Assembly: GCF_041240605.1 (NCBI RefSeq) | Contig: NZ_CP162487.1 | Location: forward strand, 2,177,001-2,241,000 | DNA length: 64,000 nucleotides | Source: Xanthomonas sp. DAR 80977 | Lineage (GTDB): Bacteria > Pseudomonadota > Gammaproteobacteria > Xanthomonadales > Xanthomonadaceae | Direction of reading: 5' to 3' | Shown here: one piece after another, positions 44,303-53,556 of the stretch | Layout of the letters: each line of letters begins with the position of its first letter | Numbering within the stretch: the first letter of the stretch is position 1 | The notes under the pieces: generated by a model | What the model saw: only the letters and a program-made list of their open reading frames with translations | Database searches by the model: none | Told to the model about the DNA's origin: nothing | Position numbers and translations under genes: made by a program

Positions 44303-45787
44303 ATGTCCGACTCGTTCGATCTCTACGCCACCGCCGCCGCGCGGCGCATCGATGCGCAGGCCACGGCCTTGCTCGGCGGCGACGGCTACACGCTGATGCA
44401 GCGTGCCGGCCAGGCGGCCTGGCAGGCGCTGCTGCAGCATTGGCCGCAGGCGCAACGCATCTTGGTGGCCTGCGGCAGCGGCAACAACGGCGGCGACGGC
44501 TATGTGCTGGCGCGGCTGGCGCACTGCGCCGGACGCCACGTGCGCGTGCTGCAGCTGGCCGGGCGCGGCCCGCAGTCGGCGCTGGCGCAGCGCGCCTGCA
44601 CCGACTACATCGGCGTCGGCGGCCGCATCGAGGCGTTCGATACGGCGCTGGAGCAGGCCGACGTGGTCGTCGATGCGCTGCTCGGCATCGGCCTCAATCG
44701 CGCGCCCGACGCCGAACTGGCCGCGCTGCTCGGCGCGCTCGCCGGACTCGGTGCGCCGGTACTGGCGCTGGACGTGCCCAGCGGCGTGGACGCCGAACAC
44801 GGCAGCGTGCCCGGCGCGGCGTTGCCGGCGACGCTGACCGTGCAGTTCATCGTCGCCCATGCCGGGCTGCAGACCGGCGCGGCGCTGAACCATGTCGGCG
44901 ACACCGCGCTGGCGGCGCTGGACGTGCCGGTCGCCGCGTTCGACGGCTGCGCGGCGCGGGCGCAGGCCTGGACCAGCGCGGCGCTGGCCACGCGCCTGGC
45001 GCCGCGCCGGCGCGACAGCCACAAGGGCGATTCCGGCCATGTGCTGTGCATCGGCGGCAATCTGGGCAGCGGCGGCGCGGTCATGCTCGCGGCCGAATCG
45101 GCGTTGCGCAGCGGCGCCGGCCTGGTCAGCGTGGCGACCCGCGACGCGCATGTCGCGCCGCTGCTGGCGCGCTGCCCGGAGGCGATGACGCATGCGGTCG
45201 AGGACGGCGCCGCGCTGGCGCCGCTGTTGCGCAAGGCCAGCGTGGTCGCGCTGGGTCCGGGGCTGGGCCAGGACGAATGGGCGCAGGGCCTGTGGCGGCT
45301 GGCGCTGGCCGCCGAGCTGCCGCTGGTGATCGATGCCGATGCGCTGAACCTGCTGGCGCAGTCGCCGCGGGCGCTGCCGAACGCGGTGCTGACCCCGCAT
45401 CCGGGCGAGGCGGGGCGCCTGCTCGGCATCTCTACCGCCGAGGTGCAGCACGATCGCTTCGCCGCCGCCGCGACGCTGGCCGAGCGCTACCAGGCGGCGG
45501 TCGTGCTGAAAGGCGCCGGCAGCATCGTCGCCGCACCGGGGCAGCTGCCGCGGGTCATCGCCGCCGGCAATCCCGGCATGGCGGTCGGCGGCATGGGCGA
45601 CCTGCTGACCGGGGTGATCGCGGCGCTGCGCGCGCAAGGCCTGGCCGCCTTCGACGCGGCCAGCGTCGGTGCGCTGCTGCATGCGGCGGCCGGCGACCGC
45701 GCCGCCGCCGAGGGCCAGCGCGGCCTGCTGCCCTCCGACCTGTTGCCGGCGCTGCGTCATTTGGCCAATCCGGAATCGAACCGATGA
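44303..45787 (+). CDS. nnr: Bifunctional NAD(P)H-hydrate epimerase / ADP-dependent dehydratase
   Basis: 494 residues, fused form. The N-terminal YjeF_N epimerase domain has VACGSGNNGGDGYVLARL. The C-terminal ribokinase-like dehydratase has HKGDSGHVLCIGGNLGSGGA, VVLKGAGSIVA and the nucleotide site NPGMAVGGMGDLLTGVIAAL. It repairs damaged NADHX and NADPHX in the cytoplasm. The ATG at 44303 lies 23 bases from the divergent queG start, so the promoters overlap. The stop overlaps tsaE by 4 bases. Confidence 0.96.
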   Translation: MSDSFDLYATAAARRIDAQATALLGGDGYTLMQRAGQAAWQALLQHWPQAQRILVACGSGNNGGDGYVLARLAHCAGRHVRVLQLAGRGPQSALAQRACTDYIGVGGRIEAFDTALEQADVVVDALLGIGLNRAPDAELAALLGALAGLGAPVLALDVPSGVDAEHGSVPGAALPATLTVQFIVAHAGLQTGAALNHVGDTALAALDVPVAAFDGCAARAQAWTSAALATRLAPRRRDSHKGDSGHVLCIGGNLGSGGAVMLAAESALRSGAGLVSVATRDAHVAPLLARCPEAMTHAVEDGAALAPLLRKASVVALGPGLGQDEWAQGLWRLALAAELPLVIDADALNLLAQSPRALPNAVLTPHPGEAGRLLGISTAEVQHDRFAAAATLAERYQAAVVLKGAGSIVAAPGQLPRVIAAGNPGMAVGGMGDLLTGVIAALRAQGLAAFDAASVGALLHAAAGDRAAAEGQRGLLPSDLLPALRHLANPESNR

Positions 45788-46263
45788 TGTCTTTCCAGCT
45801 CGAAGACAGCGACGCGACCGAGCGGCTCGGCCAGGCGTTGGCCGCCACGCGCCCGGCGCAGGCCATGGTGCATCTGCGCGGCGATCTGGGGGCCGGCAAG
45901 TCGACCCTGGCGCGGGCGTTGCTGCGCGCGCTGGGCGTGCAGGGCGCGATCCGCAGCCCGACCTACACCCTGGTCGAGCGCTATCCGCTGGCCGACGGCG
46001 AAGCCTGGCACCTGGACCTGTACCGCATCGGCGCCGCCGGCGAGCTGGACTTCCTCGGGCTGGACGAGGCCGCGGTGACGCTGTGGCTGGTGGAATGGCC
46101 CGAACGCGGCGGCGACGTGCTGCCGCCGGCCGACCTGGTCGTGGCGCTGGCGCTGCACGGCGAAGGACGCGAGGTGCAGCTGCAGGCCGGTACCACGGTG
46201 GGCGAAGCCTGGCTGGCGCGGGTGGCAGAGCGGGTGGACTTGCGGGGTCTTTCTGCCGGCTGA
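45784..46263 (+). CDS. tsaE: tRNA t6A37 biosynthesis ATPase TsaE
   Basis: 159 residues, starting in the nnr stop. P-loop GDLGAGKSTLARALL, then SPTYTLVERY, HLDLYRI and WPERGGDVLP, the classic TsaE order. It works with TsaB and TsaD to make threonylcarbamoyladenosine at position 37 of ANN-decoding tRNAs. It is coupled to nnr and followed by the amidase after 81 bases. Confidence 0.97.
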   Translation: MMSFQLEDSDATERLGQALAATRPAQAMVHLRGDLGAGKSTLARALLRALGVQGAIRSPTYTLVERYPLADGEAWHLDLYRIGAAGELDFLGLDEAAVTLWLVEWPERGGDVLPPADLVVALALHGEGREVQLQAGTTVGEAWLARVAERVDLRGLSAG

Positions 46264-46344
46264 CACTAGGAAGTGCAGGCAGGTTATGGATTATTAAGGG
46301 AAAACCGCTTGTGTTTATGCCGCGGTGATGCTTGAATCGGCTCC

Positions 46345-47982
46345 ATGCGCCTGGGGATCCGTTTTTTCGCCTGTTCCGCCATCGCCGCAGGCTGGTGCCT
46401 AGCGGCGCAATCGGCGTTTGCGGGCCAGGTGCAGGCGGTGTCGCTCGGCAATGGCGCCACCGGCACCCGTGCCGAGATCCGCTTGCAGGGCAGCGGCGGC
46501 TTCAGCACGCTGACCCTGGCCAACCCCAACCGGCTGGTCGTCGATCTGCCCGAATCCTCCGCCGTGCAGGGCCTGAAGCTGCCTGCCGGCAACGGCGTGG
46601 TCACCGCCGTGCGCACCGGCCGTCCGGTGCCTGGCACCTTGCGCATCGTGTTCGACCTGAGCAGCCCGGTGGTGGCGTTCAAGCCGCAGATGCAGACCGT
46701 CGGCGGTAGTTCGGTGCTGGTGATCGAATGGCCGGGCGATGCGTCCTCGGCCAGGCCGGTGGCCAGCGCCGGTGCGGCGGCGCCTGGTTCCGCAACGCAG
46801 ACGCCGGCCGCATCCACCGAGCAAGCCGCGCAAGCGGCCGCCGTGGCCAAACCGGTTCCCGATCCGCGCCTGGAAGCGGCGCGCGCGACCGCGGCGCTGA
46901 CCTCGTCGGTGCTGCAGCGCGCCGCGCCTGCGCCTGCGCCGCCGGTAGTGGCGCCGCCGCCGACCGTGGCGACGCACCCGGGTGCCGCGCAGGCTCAGGC
47001 CGCCGCGCCGAACAACGCCGTCGCCGCGGTGGTGCCCGCCGCTGCATCCGCGTCCGTCGGTGCGGCCGTGCCGGCGCAGCAGGGCGTCGTCGGCACGGCA
47101 TCGCCGACGCCCGACGGCAGGCCCGAGGCGGGCAACGTCGACGACGCAGCGGCCGCCGCCGCCGCCGAGGCGCGCCCGGTGATGCCGAGCGCGCCGTCGC
47201 GGGTGGCGATGAAGCCGGGCATGCGCCCGCTGATCGTGGCCATCGATCCCGGCCATGGCGGCCAGGATCCCGGCGCGATGGGCCCGACCGGCAAGCGCGA
47301 GAAGGACGTGACCCTGGCCATCGGCCGCGAACTGGCGCGGCAGATCAACGCCACGCCGGGCATGAAGGCCTACATGACCCGCGACACCGACGTGTTCATC
47401 CCGCTGCCGATGCGCGCGCAGAAGGCGCGCGCGGCCAAGGCCGACATCTTCATCTCGATCCACGCCGACGCCGCCGAGAACCGCAGCGCGACCGGTTCCT
47501 CGGTCTACGTGCTGTCGACCAAGGGCGCCTCGTCGCAGCGCGCGCGCTGGCTGGCGGACAAGGAGAACGCGGCCGACCTGGTCGGTGGCGTGCGCCTGCA
47601 GAAGACCGACAGCACCCTGGCCAGCGTGTTGCTGGACCTGGCCCAGAGCGGGCACATGAAGGCCTCCGAAGACGCGGCCGGGCACGTGCTGGGCGGGCTC
47701 AAGCGGATCGGCAACAACCACAAGCCGGAGCTGGAGCGCGCCAACTTCGCGGTGCTGCGCACCTCGGACATGCCGGCGATGCTGGTCGAGACCGCCTTCA
47801 TCTCCAATCCCGACGAAGAGCGCCGGCTGACCGATCCGGGCTACCAGCGGCGCCTGGCCGGCGCGGTGCTGGACGGGGTCAATACCTTCTTCACCCGGCA
47901 GCCGCCGCCGGGCACGCTGTTCGCCGCGCGCGCGCAGGCCGAGGCGGAAGCGGCCAGCACCGTGGCCGGCGGCAGCCGCTGA
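46345..47982 (+). CDS. N-acetylmuramoyl-L-alanine amidase (AmiC type)
   Basis: 545 residues. A signal peptide is followed by an AMIN domain (about residues 30-125, septal or envelope targeting), a long Ala/Pro-rich linker (about 130-290) and the Amidase_3 catalytic domain. Zinc and catalytic residues are in IDPGHGGQDPGA, KDVTLAIG, ISIHADAAEN and LVETAFISNPDEE. It cleaves the amide bond between MurNAc and the stem peptide during cell separation in the periplasm. The linker is unusually long and low in complexity. The nnr-tsaE-amidase-mutL order is conserved widely. Confidence 0.96.
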   Translation: MRLGIRFFACSAIAAGWCLAAQSAFAGQVQAVSLGNGATGTRAEIRLQGSGGFSTLTLANPNRLVVDLPESSAVQGLKLPAGNGVVTAVRTGRPVPGTLRIVFDLSSPVVAFKPQMQTVGGSSVLVIEWPGDASSARPVASAGAAAPGSATQTPAASTEQAAQAAAVAKPVPDPRLEAARATAALTSSVLQRAAPAPAPPVVAPPPTVATHPGAAQAQAAAPNNAVAAVVPAAASASVGAAVPAQQGVVGTASPTPDGRPEAGNVDDAAAAAAAEARPVMPSAPSRVAMKPGMRPLIVAIDPGHGGQDPGAMGPTGKREKDVTLAIGRELARQINATPGMKAYMTRDTDVFIPLPMRAQKARAAKADIFISIHADAAENRSATGSSVYVLSTKGASSQRARWLADKENAADLVGGVRLQKTDSTLASVLLDLAQSGHMKASEDAAGHVLGGLKRIGNNHKPELERANFAVLRTSDMPAMLVETAFISNPDEERRLTDPGYQRRLAGAVLDGVNTFFTRQPPPGTLFAARAQAEAEAASTVAGGSR

Positions 47983-48129
47983 GGCGCTCGGCTATCATCG
48001 CCGGCTGATCCTCATGACGGCGCCCGCGCCGTGAGCCGTGCCGATGTCCCGTCACCGTAGCTGTCCTCCTGTTTCCGAGCCTGGCGCGAGCGTGCGGCGC
48101 CTGCCTTGCGCGTGCGCGCGGGAGGCGGC

Positions 48130-49995
48130 ATGAGCATCCGCCAATTGCCCGAGATCCTGATCAACCAGATCGCCGCCGGCGAAGTGGTCGAGCGTCCGGC
48201 CTCGGTGGTCAAGGAACTGGTCGAGAACGCGCTGGATGCCGGCGCGCGCCGCGTGGACATCGACCTGGAGGAGGGCGGCGTGCGCCTGATCCGGATCCGC
48301 GACGACGGTGGCGGCATTCCGCCCGAGGAGTTGCCGCTGGCGGTGTCGCGGCACGCGACCAGCAAGATCGCCTCGCTCGACGACCTGGAGTCGGTCGGCA
48401 CGCTCGGCTTCCGCGGCGAAGCGCTGCCGTCGATCGCCTCGGTCAGCCGCTTCACCCTGGCCTCGCGGCGCCCCGGCGACGAGCACGGCGCCGCGCTGCA
48501 GGTCGATGGCGGCAAGGTCGGGCAGGTGCAGCCGCGCGCGCAGGCGCCGGGCACCACGGTCGAGGTGCGCGAGCTGTTCTACAACGTGCCGGCGCGGCGC
48601 AAGTTCCTGCGCGCCGAACGCACCGAGCTCGGCCACATCGAGGAATGGCTGCGCTCGCTGGCGTTGGCGCGCCCGGACGTGGAGCTGCGCGTGTCGCACA
48701 ACGGCAAGCCGTCGCGGCGCTACAAGCCCGGCGACCTGTACTCGGATGCGCGGCTGGGCGAGACCCTGGGCGAGGACTTCGCGCGCCAGGCGCTGCGCGT
48801 GGACCATAGCGGCGCCGGGCTGCGCCTGCACGGCTGGATCGCGCAGCCGCACTATTCGCGCGCCAGCGCCGACCAGCAGTACCTGTACGTCAACGGCCGC
48901 TCGGTGCGCGACCGCAGCGTCGCGCATGCGGTGAAGATGGCCTACGGCGACGTGCTGTTCCATGGCCGGCAGCCGGCCTACGTGCTGTTCCTGGAACTGG
49001 AGCCGGCGCGGGTCGACGTCAACGTGCACCCGGCCAAGCACGAGGTGCGCTTCCGCGATGCGCGGCTGATCCACGACTTCGTCTATCGCACGCTGCAGGA
49101 CGCGCTGGCGCAGACCCGTGCCGGCAGCACGCCGACCGCGGCCGGCGAGGCCGTGCAGGCGCCGCCGCTGGCCTATGCCGGCGGTGGCTCGCCGCCGATG
49201 CCCGGCGCCGCCGGCAACAGCGGCGGCGGCGGCTACGGCGCGCAATGGCGCCCGGCGCAATCGCCGCTCGGCCTGCGCGTCAACGAAGCGCCGGCCGCCT
49301 ATGCGGCGCTGTACGCCGCGCCTGCGGGCGCCGCCGACGCCGCAGCGCACATGCCGCTGCAGGCCCAGGATGCGGCCGGCGGCCTGCCGCCGACCTCGGC
49401 CGACAGCGGGGTGCCGCCGCTGGGCTACGCGATCGCGCAACTGCACGGCATCTACATCCTCGCCGAGAACGCCGAAGGCCTGATCGTGGTGGACATGCAC
49501 GCCGCGCACGAGCGCATCGGCTACGAACGGCTGAAGAGCGCGCACGACGGCATCGGCCTGCATGCGCAGCCGCTGCTGGTGCCGATCACCCTGGCGGTGG
49601 GCGAGCGCGACGCCGATACCGCCGAGCGCGAGGCGGAGACGCTGGCCGCGCTCGGCTTCGAGATCACCCGCAGCGGTCCGCAGTCGCTGCACGTGCGCAG
49701 CATCCCGGCGCTGCTGGCCCAGGCCGAACCCGAAGCCCTGCTGCGCGACGTGCTGACCGACCTGCGCGAGCACGGCCACAGCCGCCGCGTCGCCGGCGCG
49801 CGCGACGAACTGCTGTCGACGATGGCCTGCCACGGCGCGGTGCGCGCCAACCGGCGCCTCACCGTGCCGGAAATGAACGCGCTGCTGCGCGACATGGAAG
49901 CCACCGAGCGCTCCGGGCAGTGCAATCATGGGCGTCCGACCTGGGCGCGCTTCACGCTGGGCGAGATCGATCGTTGGTTCTTACGGGGGCGCTGA
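48130..49995 (+). CDS. mutL: DNA mismatch repair protein MutL
   Basis: 621 residues from ATG at 48130 ([21 protein letters not shown]). GHKL ATPase motifs are [19 protein letters not shown] and [13 protein letters not shown]. The C-terminal dimerisation domain carries [12 protein letters not shown], which fits the endonuclease motif D-x-H-A-x2-E-x4-E, and GQCNHGRPT. This means MutL itself should nick DNA, as in bacteria without MutH. A Gly/Ala/Pro-rich linker occupies about residues 335-430. It overlaps the next gene by one base (TGATG). Confidence 0.97.
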   Translation: MSIRQLPEILINQIAAGEVVERPASVVKELVENALDAGARRVDIDLEEGGVRLIRIRDDGGGIPPEELPLAVSRHATSKIASLDDLESVGTLGFRGEALPSIASVSRFTLASRRPGDEHGAALQVDGGKVGQVQPRAQAPGTTVEVRELFYNVPARRKFLRAERTELGHIEEWLRSLALARPDVELRVSHNGKPSRRYKPGDLYSDARLGETLGEDFARQALRVDHSGAGLRLHGWIAQPHYSRASADQQYLYVNGRSVRDRSVAHAVKMAYGDVLFHGRQPAYVLFLELEPARVDVNVHPAKHEVRFRDARLIHDFVYRTLQDALAQTRAGSTPTAAGEAVQAPPLAYAGGGSPPMPGAAGNSGGGGYGAQWRPAQSPLGLRVNEAPAAYAALYAAPAGAADAAAHMPLQAQDAAGGLPPTSADSGVPPLGYAIAQLHGIYILAENAEGLIVVDMHAAHERIGYERLKSAHDGIGLHAQPLLVPITLAVGERDADTAEREAETLAALGFEITRSGPQSLHVRSIPALLAQAEPEALLRDVLTDLREHGHSRRVAGARDELLSTMACHGAVRANRRLTVPEMNALLRDMEATERSGQCNHGRPTWARFTLGEIDRWFLRGR

Positions 49996-50921
49996 TGGGC
50001 AAGTGGGGAAGAGCGGCGGCGCTGGCAGCGCTGTTCGGGTTGGCCGCATGCGGCAAGCAGGCGCCGGCGCCGGCCGCGCCGGCGGTCGCCGACAAGGCGT
50101 TCCTGGCCGATGAGCAGCGCTGGCGCGAGCAGCGCAAGCACGAACTGCAGGCCGCCGACGGCTGGACCAGCCTGGTCGGCCTGCACTGGCTGGAATTGAA
50201 GGAGCACTACATCGGCAGCGGCCCCGGCAGCGGCATCCGCCTGGCGGTCGGGCCGGCGCGGATGGCGCTGGTGTCGCGGGTGGACGGACAGGTGTTCCTG
50301 ACCCCCGAACCCGGCGCGGGGCTGAGCGTGGACGGCAAGCCGCTGCTGCGGCGCACGCGCCTGTACAGCGACCACGACGCGACGCCGAGCGTGATCGACT
50401 TCGACGGCGGCAAGGGCAAGCTGAGCCTGATCGAACGCGGCGGCCGCCATGCGCTGCGGGTCAAGCACGCCGATGCGCCGACCCGGCTCGGCTTCGCCGG
50501 GCTGAGCGATTGGCCGGCGGCCGAATCCTGGCGCATCCGCGGCCGCTTCGTGCCCAACCCGCTGGGCAAGACCCTGCCGATCGTCGACATCATCGGCGTC
50601 ACCACCGAGTCGCCCAACGCCGGCGCGCTGGAATTCGAGCGCGACGGCAAGCATTTCCGCCTGGAAGCGATCGGCGAACCCGGGCGCCCGCTGTTCGTGG
50701 TGTTCGCCGACCGCACCAGCGGCCGCGGCAGCTATCCGGCCGGGCGTTTCCTGGACGTGCCGGCGCCGAACGCCGACGGCAGCGTGGTGCTGGACTTCAA
50801 CCGCGCCTACAACCCGCCGTGCGCGTTCACCCCGTTCGCGACCTGTCCGCTGCCGCCGCCGGAGAACCGGCTGGACCTGGCGGTGGAGGCCGGCGAGAAG
50901 ACCTACGCCGCCGCACATTGA
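49995..50921 (+). CDS. DUF1684 lipoprotein
   Basis: 308 residues with a lipobox LAAC (Cys19, followed by Gly). The DUF1684 domain is recognisable from WREQRKHELQAADGWTSLVGLHWL at the start, then SYPAGRFLDV and the near-terminal LDFNRAYNPPCAFTPFATCPLPPPENRL, which is highly conserved in the family. The function is unknown. It is anchored in the envelope and translationally coupled to mutL (TGATG), probably a passenger of that operon. Confidence 0.9.
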   Translation: MGKWGRAAALAALFGLAACGKQAPAPAAPAVADKAFLADEQRWREQRKHELQAADGWTSLVGLHWLELKEHYIGSGPGSGIRLAVGPARMALVSRVDGQVFLTPEPGAGLSVDGKPLLRRTRLYSDHDATPSVIDFDGGKGKLSLIERGGRHALRVKHADAPTRLGFAGLSDWPAAESWRIRGRFVPNPLGKTLPIVDIIGVTTESPNAGALEFERDGKHFRLEAIGEPGRPLFVVFADRTSGRGSYPAGRFLDVPAPNADGSVVLDFNRAYNPPCAFTPFATCPLPPPENRLDLAVEAGEKTYAAAH

Positions 50922-50934
50922 ACCGAGACTCCCG

Positions 50935-51903
50935 ATGACGCCGATCCCGCGCCTGCTGCGCAGCCTGCTGTTGTGCCTGACCCTGTTCGCCGCCGCGCCG
51001 GCGCCGGCGCGCGCGCCGCTTCCCGCCGCCGCGCCCAGCGCGACGCCCGCGCCGCCGACGCCGCTGCTGTGGAAGGTCAGCGGGCCGCGCGGCGCGCTGT
51101 ACCTGCTCGGTTCGTTCCACCTGCTCAAGCCGGAGGACTACCCGCTGGCGCACGAGGTGGATGCGGCGTACGCGGCGTCGCCGCGGCTGCTGTTCGAACT
51201 GTCGCCGCAGGACGTGGACTCGCCGCAGCTGGGCGCGCAGATGCTGCAGGCGGCGCAGCGCCAGGACGGCAAGCGCCTGCAGGACGACCTGGACGCGGCC
51301 ACCTGGCAACGCCTGCGCCGCTATGCCGCCAGCCACGGCCTGCCGTTGGAGCAGATGGGCGGGTTCGAGCCGTGGTTCGTCGGCCTGAGCATCAGCATCG
51401 CCGAGATGAAGGCGCAGGGGCTGCAGGCGGACGCCGGCCTGGACCGGCATTTCATGGGCATGGCGGTCCAGGCCGGCAAGGCGGTCGAGGGACTGGAAAC
51501 GGCGCAGGCGCAGATCGCGATGCTCGACGGCATGGAGCCGGTGGAGCAGAAGCAGATGCTCGTCGAGGCGCTGGACGATGCCGAGCAGGGCGCGGCGCAG
51601 ACCCAGCGCCTGTACGTTGCCTGGCGCCGCGGCGACGAGCGCCTGCTGTGGCAGGACATGGGGATGGAGATGAAGCGCGACTACCCGCGCCTGTACCAGC
51701 GCATCAACGTCGATCGCAACCAGGCCTGGGTGCCGCGCCTGGAGCAGCGCCTGCGCGACGGCCAGGGCGACACGCTGGTGGTGGTCGGCGCCTTGCACCT
51801 GCTCGGCCCCGACGGCGTGGTCGAGGCGCTGCGCGCGCGTGGCTACAAGGTCGAGCGGATCTGTTCGGGCTGCCGCACATCGCAGTCGCCGCGTTCGCGC
51901 TGA
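50935..51903 (+). CDS. TraB/GumN-family protein with intact GxxH motifs
   Basis: 322 residues with a signal peptide (LLLCLTLFAAAPAPARA). The domain shows both superfamily motifs: GSFH (59-62, in LYLLGSFHLLKPEDYPL) and GALH (285-288, in VVVGALHLLGPDGV), plus a conserved acidic LLFELSP. Intact His suggests an active metal-dependent hydrolase or peptidase of the Tiki/TraB/EreA superfamily, acting in the periplasm. It is paralogous to the His-less protein at 28588. It follows the DUF1684 gene after 13 bases. Confidence 0.88.
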   Translation: MTPIPRLLRSLLLCLTLFAAAPAPARAPLPAAAPSATPAPPTPLLWKVSGPRGALYLLGSFHLLKPEDYPLAHEVDAAYAASPRLLFELSPQDVDSPQLGAQMLQAAQRQDGKRLQDDLDAATWQRLRRYAASHGLPLEQMGGFEPWFVGLSISIAEMKAQGLQADAGLDRHFMGMAVQAGKAVEGLETAQAQIAMLDGMEPVEQKQMLVEALDDAEQGAAQTQRLYVAWRRGDERLLWQDMGMEMKRDYPRLYQRINVDRNQAWVPRLEQRLRDGQGDTLVVVGALHLLGPDGVVEALRARGYKVERICSGCRTSQSPRSR

Positions 51904-51933
51904 GCCCGCGGCGCGGTCGTGTAGGTGGCATAT

Positions 51934-52001
51934 GTAGGAGCGGCTTCAGCCGCGACGGGCGTTCCCGAGAAAGCCTAGGTCGCGGCTGAAGCCGCTCCTA
52001 C
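51934..52001. repeat. Pair of GTAG-type REPs in opposite orientation
   Basis: Two 23-base REPs, 51934-51956 (plus) and 51979-52001 (minus), are exact reverse complements separated by 22 bases, each with a GCGGC-TTCA-GCCGC hairpin. As a pair they can also form one long stem-loop. They lie between the convergent TraB and phaR genes. They belong to the same family as the three copies at 2368-2502. Confidence 0.9.
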
Positions 52002-52030
52002 AAAGAGGCAGGCGCCTGAAGGCGCCTGCC
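52001..52030 (-). terminator. Terminator of phaR
   Basis: On the minus strand a perfect 10-bp stem GGCAGGCGCC-TTCA-GGCGCCTGCC (52007-52030) is followed by TCTTTG. It directly abuts the REP pair. Confidence 0.75.
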
Positions 52031-52039
52031 GCGGCGCGC

Positions 52040-52555
52040 TCAGCGCGCCCGCGACTTCGGTGCGGCGCCGGCGGCCGGCGGCTCGCTCGGCTTGCTGGCG
52101 CCGGCGGCGGGGCGGCCAAAACCGGTGCCGAGGTTGCGCTGGAACTCCTGCCACAGCTCCATGTTGCGCTCGGTCAGCTGGTTCATCATGGTCCACGGGG
52201 TCTGGCCGAGCAGGTTGCCCATCTGCTGGCGGAACTGCTGCTGCTGGTCCAGGAACACCTGCATGCTGCGCTCCAGGTAGTTGCCCATGAAGCCCTGCAG
52301 CGAATCGCCGTAGAACCGGATGATCTGGCTGAGCAGCTGGGTGGACAGCATCGGCTCGCCGTCCTGCTCCTGGTCGGCGATGATCTGCAGCAGCACCGCG
52401 CGGCTCAGGTCTTCGCCGGTCTTGGCGTCGCGGACCTCGAATTCCTCGCCGTCGATGATCAGCTGGCGGACGTCTTCGATGGTGATGTAGCTGGAAATCT
52501 CGGTGTCGTAGAGGCGGCGATTGGGATACTTCTTGATGATGCGGATCTCAGCCAT
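52040..52555 (-). CDS. phaR: Polyhydroxyalkanoate synthesis repressor PhaR
   Basis: 171 residues. The N-terminal PHB/PHA accumulation DNA-binding domain (IRIIKKYPNRRLYDTEISSYITIEDVR) is near-invariant in the family. A second conserved domain follows (MLSTQLLSQIIRFYGDSLQGFMGNYLERSM), and a Pro/Ala-rich tail ends it. It represses phasin and its own genes until it is titrated by polyhydroxybutyrate granules. It lies downstream of phaB with its own 204-base control region. No PHA synthase gene is in the window. Confidence 0.95.
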   Translation of the reverse strand: MAEIRIIKKYPNRRLYDTEISSYITIEDVRQLIIDGEEFEVRDAKTGEDLSRAVLLQIIADQEQDGEPMLSTQLLSQIIRFYGDSLQGFMGNYLERSMQVFLDQQQQFRQQMGNLLGQTPWTMMNQLTERNMELWQEFQRNLGTGFGRPAAGASKPSEPPAAGAAPKSRAR

Positions 52556-52607
52556 GAAGCGTTCGCTCTGTGACGGTAGGCGCGCAGCATGGCGCAGCGC
52601 AGCAGGG

Positions 52608-52701
52608 CTTGCAACCGCTGCAAGTCACTGAACTCGGGCCTGGGCGCAAAAAAAATGCTGCGCAGCATGGACGCGGAGCGCGCAATGCCGGCTGCAGCAT
52701 T
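52608..52701 (-). promoter_or_regulatory. phaB-phaR intergenic palindromes, candidate PhaR operators
   Basis: Three TGC/GCA palindromes lie upstream of phaR: CTTGCA-N5-TGCAAG (52608-52624), the perfect ATGCTGCGCAGCAT (52655-52668, after a run of eight A) and AATGC-N8-GCATT (52684-52701). PhaR proteins recognise TGC-rich inverted motifs in other bacteria, so autoregulation here is a fair inference. Confidence 0.5.
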
Positions 52702-52759
52702 TTCGGTAGCGTTACCTCGACTGCGCCGCCGCCGACCTGAGCGGTTCAGTCGCCTGCCG

Positions 52760-53500
52760 CTACCAGCCCATGTGGTGGCCGCCGTTGATGTCCAGGTTGG
52801 AGCCGGTGATCCAGGCCGCCTCCTCGGCGACCAGGAAGGCCACCGCGTAGGCGATCTCTTCCGGCTTGCCCAGGCGCCCGGTCGGGATGTCGGCGATGAT
52901 CTTGGCGCGCACCTCTTCCGGTACCGACATCACCATGTCGGTGGCCACGTAGCCCGGCGACACGGTGTTGACGGTGATGCCGTAGCCGGCGTTCTCGCGC
53001 GCCAGGGAAATGGTGAAGCCGTGCATGCCGGCCTTGGCCGCGGCGTAGTTGGCCTGGCCGTACTGGCCCTTCAGGCCGTTGATCGAGCTGATCTGGATGA
53101 CCCGGCCCCAGCGCTGCCTGCGCATGGCTTCGATCACCGGTCGGGTGACGTTGAACACCGAGTTGAGATTGGTGTTGATGACCTCGTGCCACTGCTCGGC
53201 GGTCATCTTGTGGAAGGTGGTGTCGCGGGTGATGCCGGCGTTGTTGATCAGCACCTCGATCGGGCCCAGCTGCCGCTCCACGTCCTGCACCAGCGCCTGC
53301 GCGTGGTCGGGCGAGGCGACGTCGCCGGCGACGATGGCGATCTCGTGGCCGCGTTCGCGCATGCGCTGCTGCCAGGCGCGCGCCTTGGCCTCGTCGCGGT
53401 AGTTGCTGGCCACGCGGTGGCCCTGCGCGGCCAGCCGTTCGCAGATGGCGGTGCCGATGCCGCCGGTACCGCCGGTGACCAGCGCAACGCGTGATGTCAT
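52760..53500 (-). CDS. phaB: Acetoacetyl-CoA reductase
   Basis: 246 residues, short-chain dehydrogenase. The Rossmann motif TGGTGGIG (residues 9-16), NNAG, the catalytic Ser (QISSINGLKGQ), and Tyr-x3-Lys (ANYAAAKAG) are all present. The PhaB-specific SNYRDEAKA and NTVSPGYVATDMV are also visible. It reduces acetoacetyl-CoA with NADPH to (R)-3-hydroxybutyryl-CoA, the monomer for polyhydroxybutyrate. It lies upstream of phaR. Some FabG-like enzymes share these motifs, but the phaR neighbour supports PhaB. Confidence 0.93.
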   Translation of the reverse strand: MTSRVALVTGGTGGIGTAICERLAAQGHRVASNYRDEAKARAWQQRMRERGHEIAIVAGDVASPDHAQALVQDVERQLGPIEVLINNAGITRDTTFHKMTAEQWHEVINTNLNSVFNVTRPVIEAMRRQRWGRVIQISSINGLKGQYGQANYAAAKAGMHGFTISLARENAGYGITVNTVSPGYVATDMVMSVPEEVRAKIIADIPTGRLGKPEEIAYAVAFLVAEEAAWITGSNLDINGGHHMGW

Positions 53501-53556
53501 GGATTCGCTCCGGATAGGGAAAGGGAGTGGGCCGCGCCGCGGCCGAAACCCCGATT

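Noticed and set aside
51934..52001. A CRISPR-like repeat pair
   Set aside because: There are only two units, in opposite orientation, with a palindromic GTAG design; this is a REP pair.
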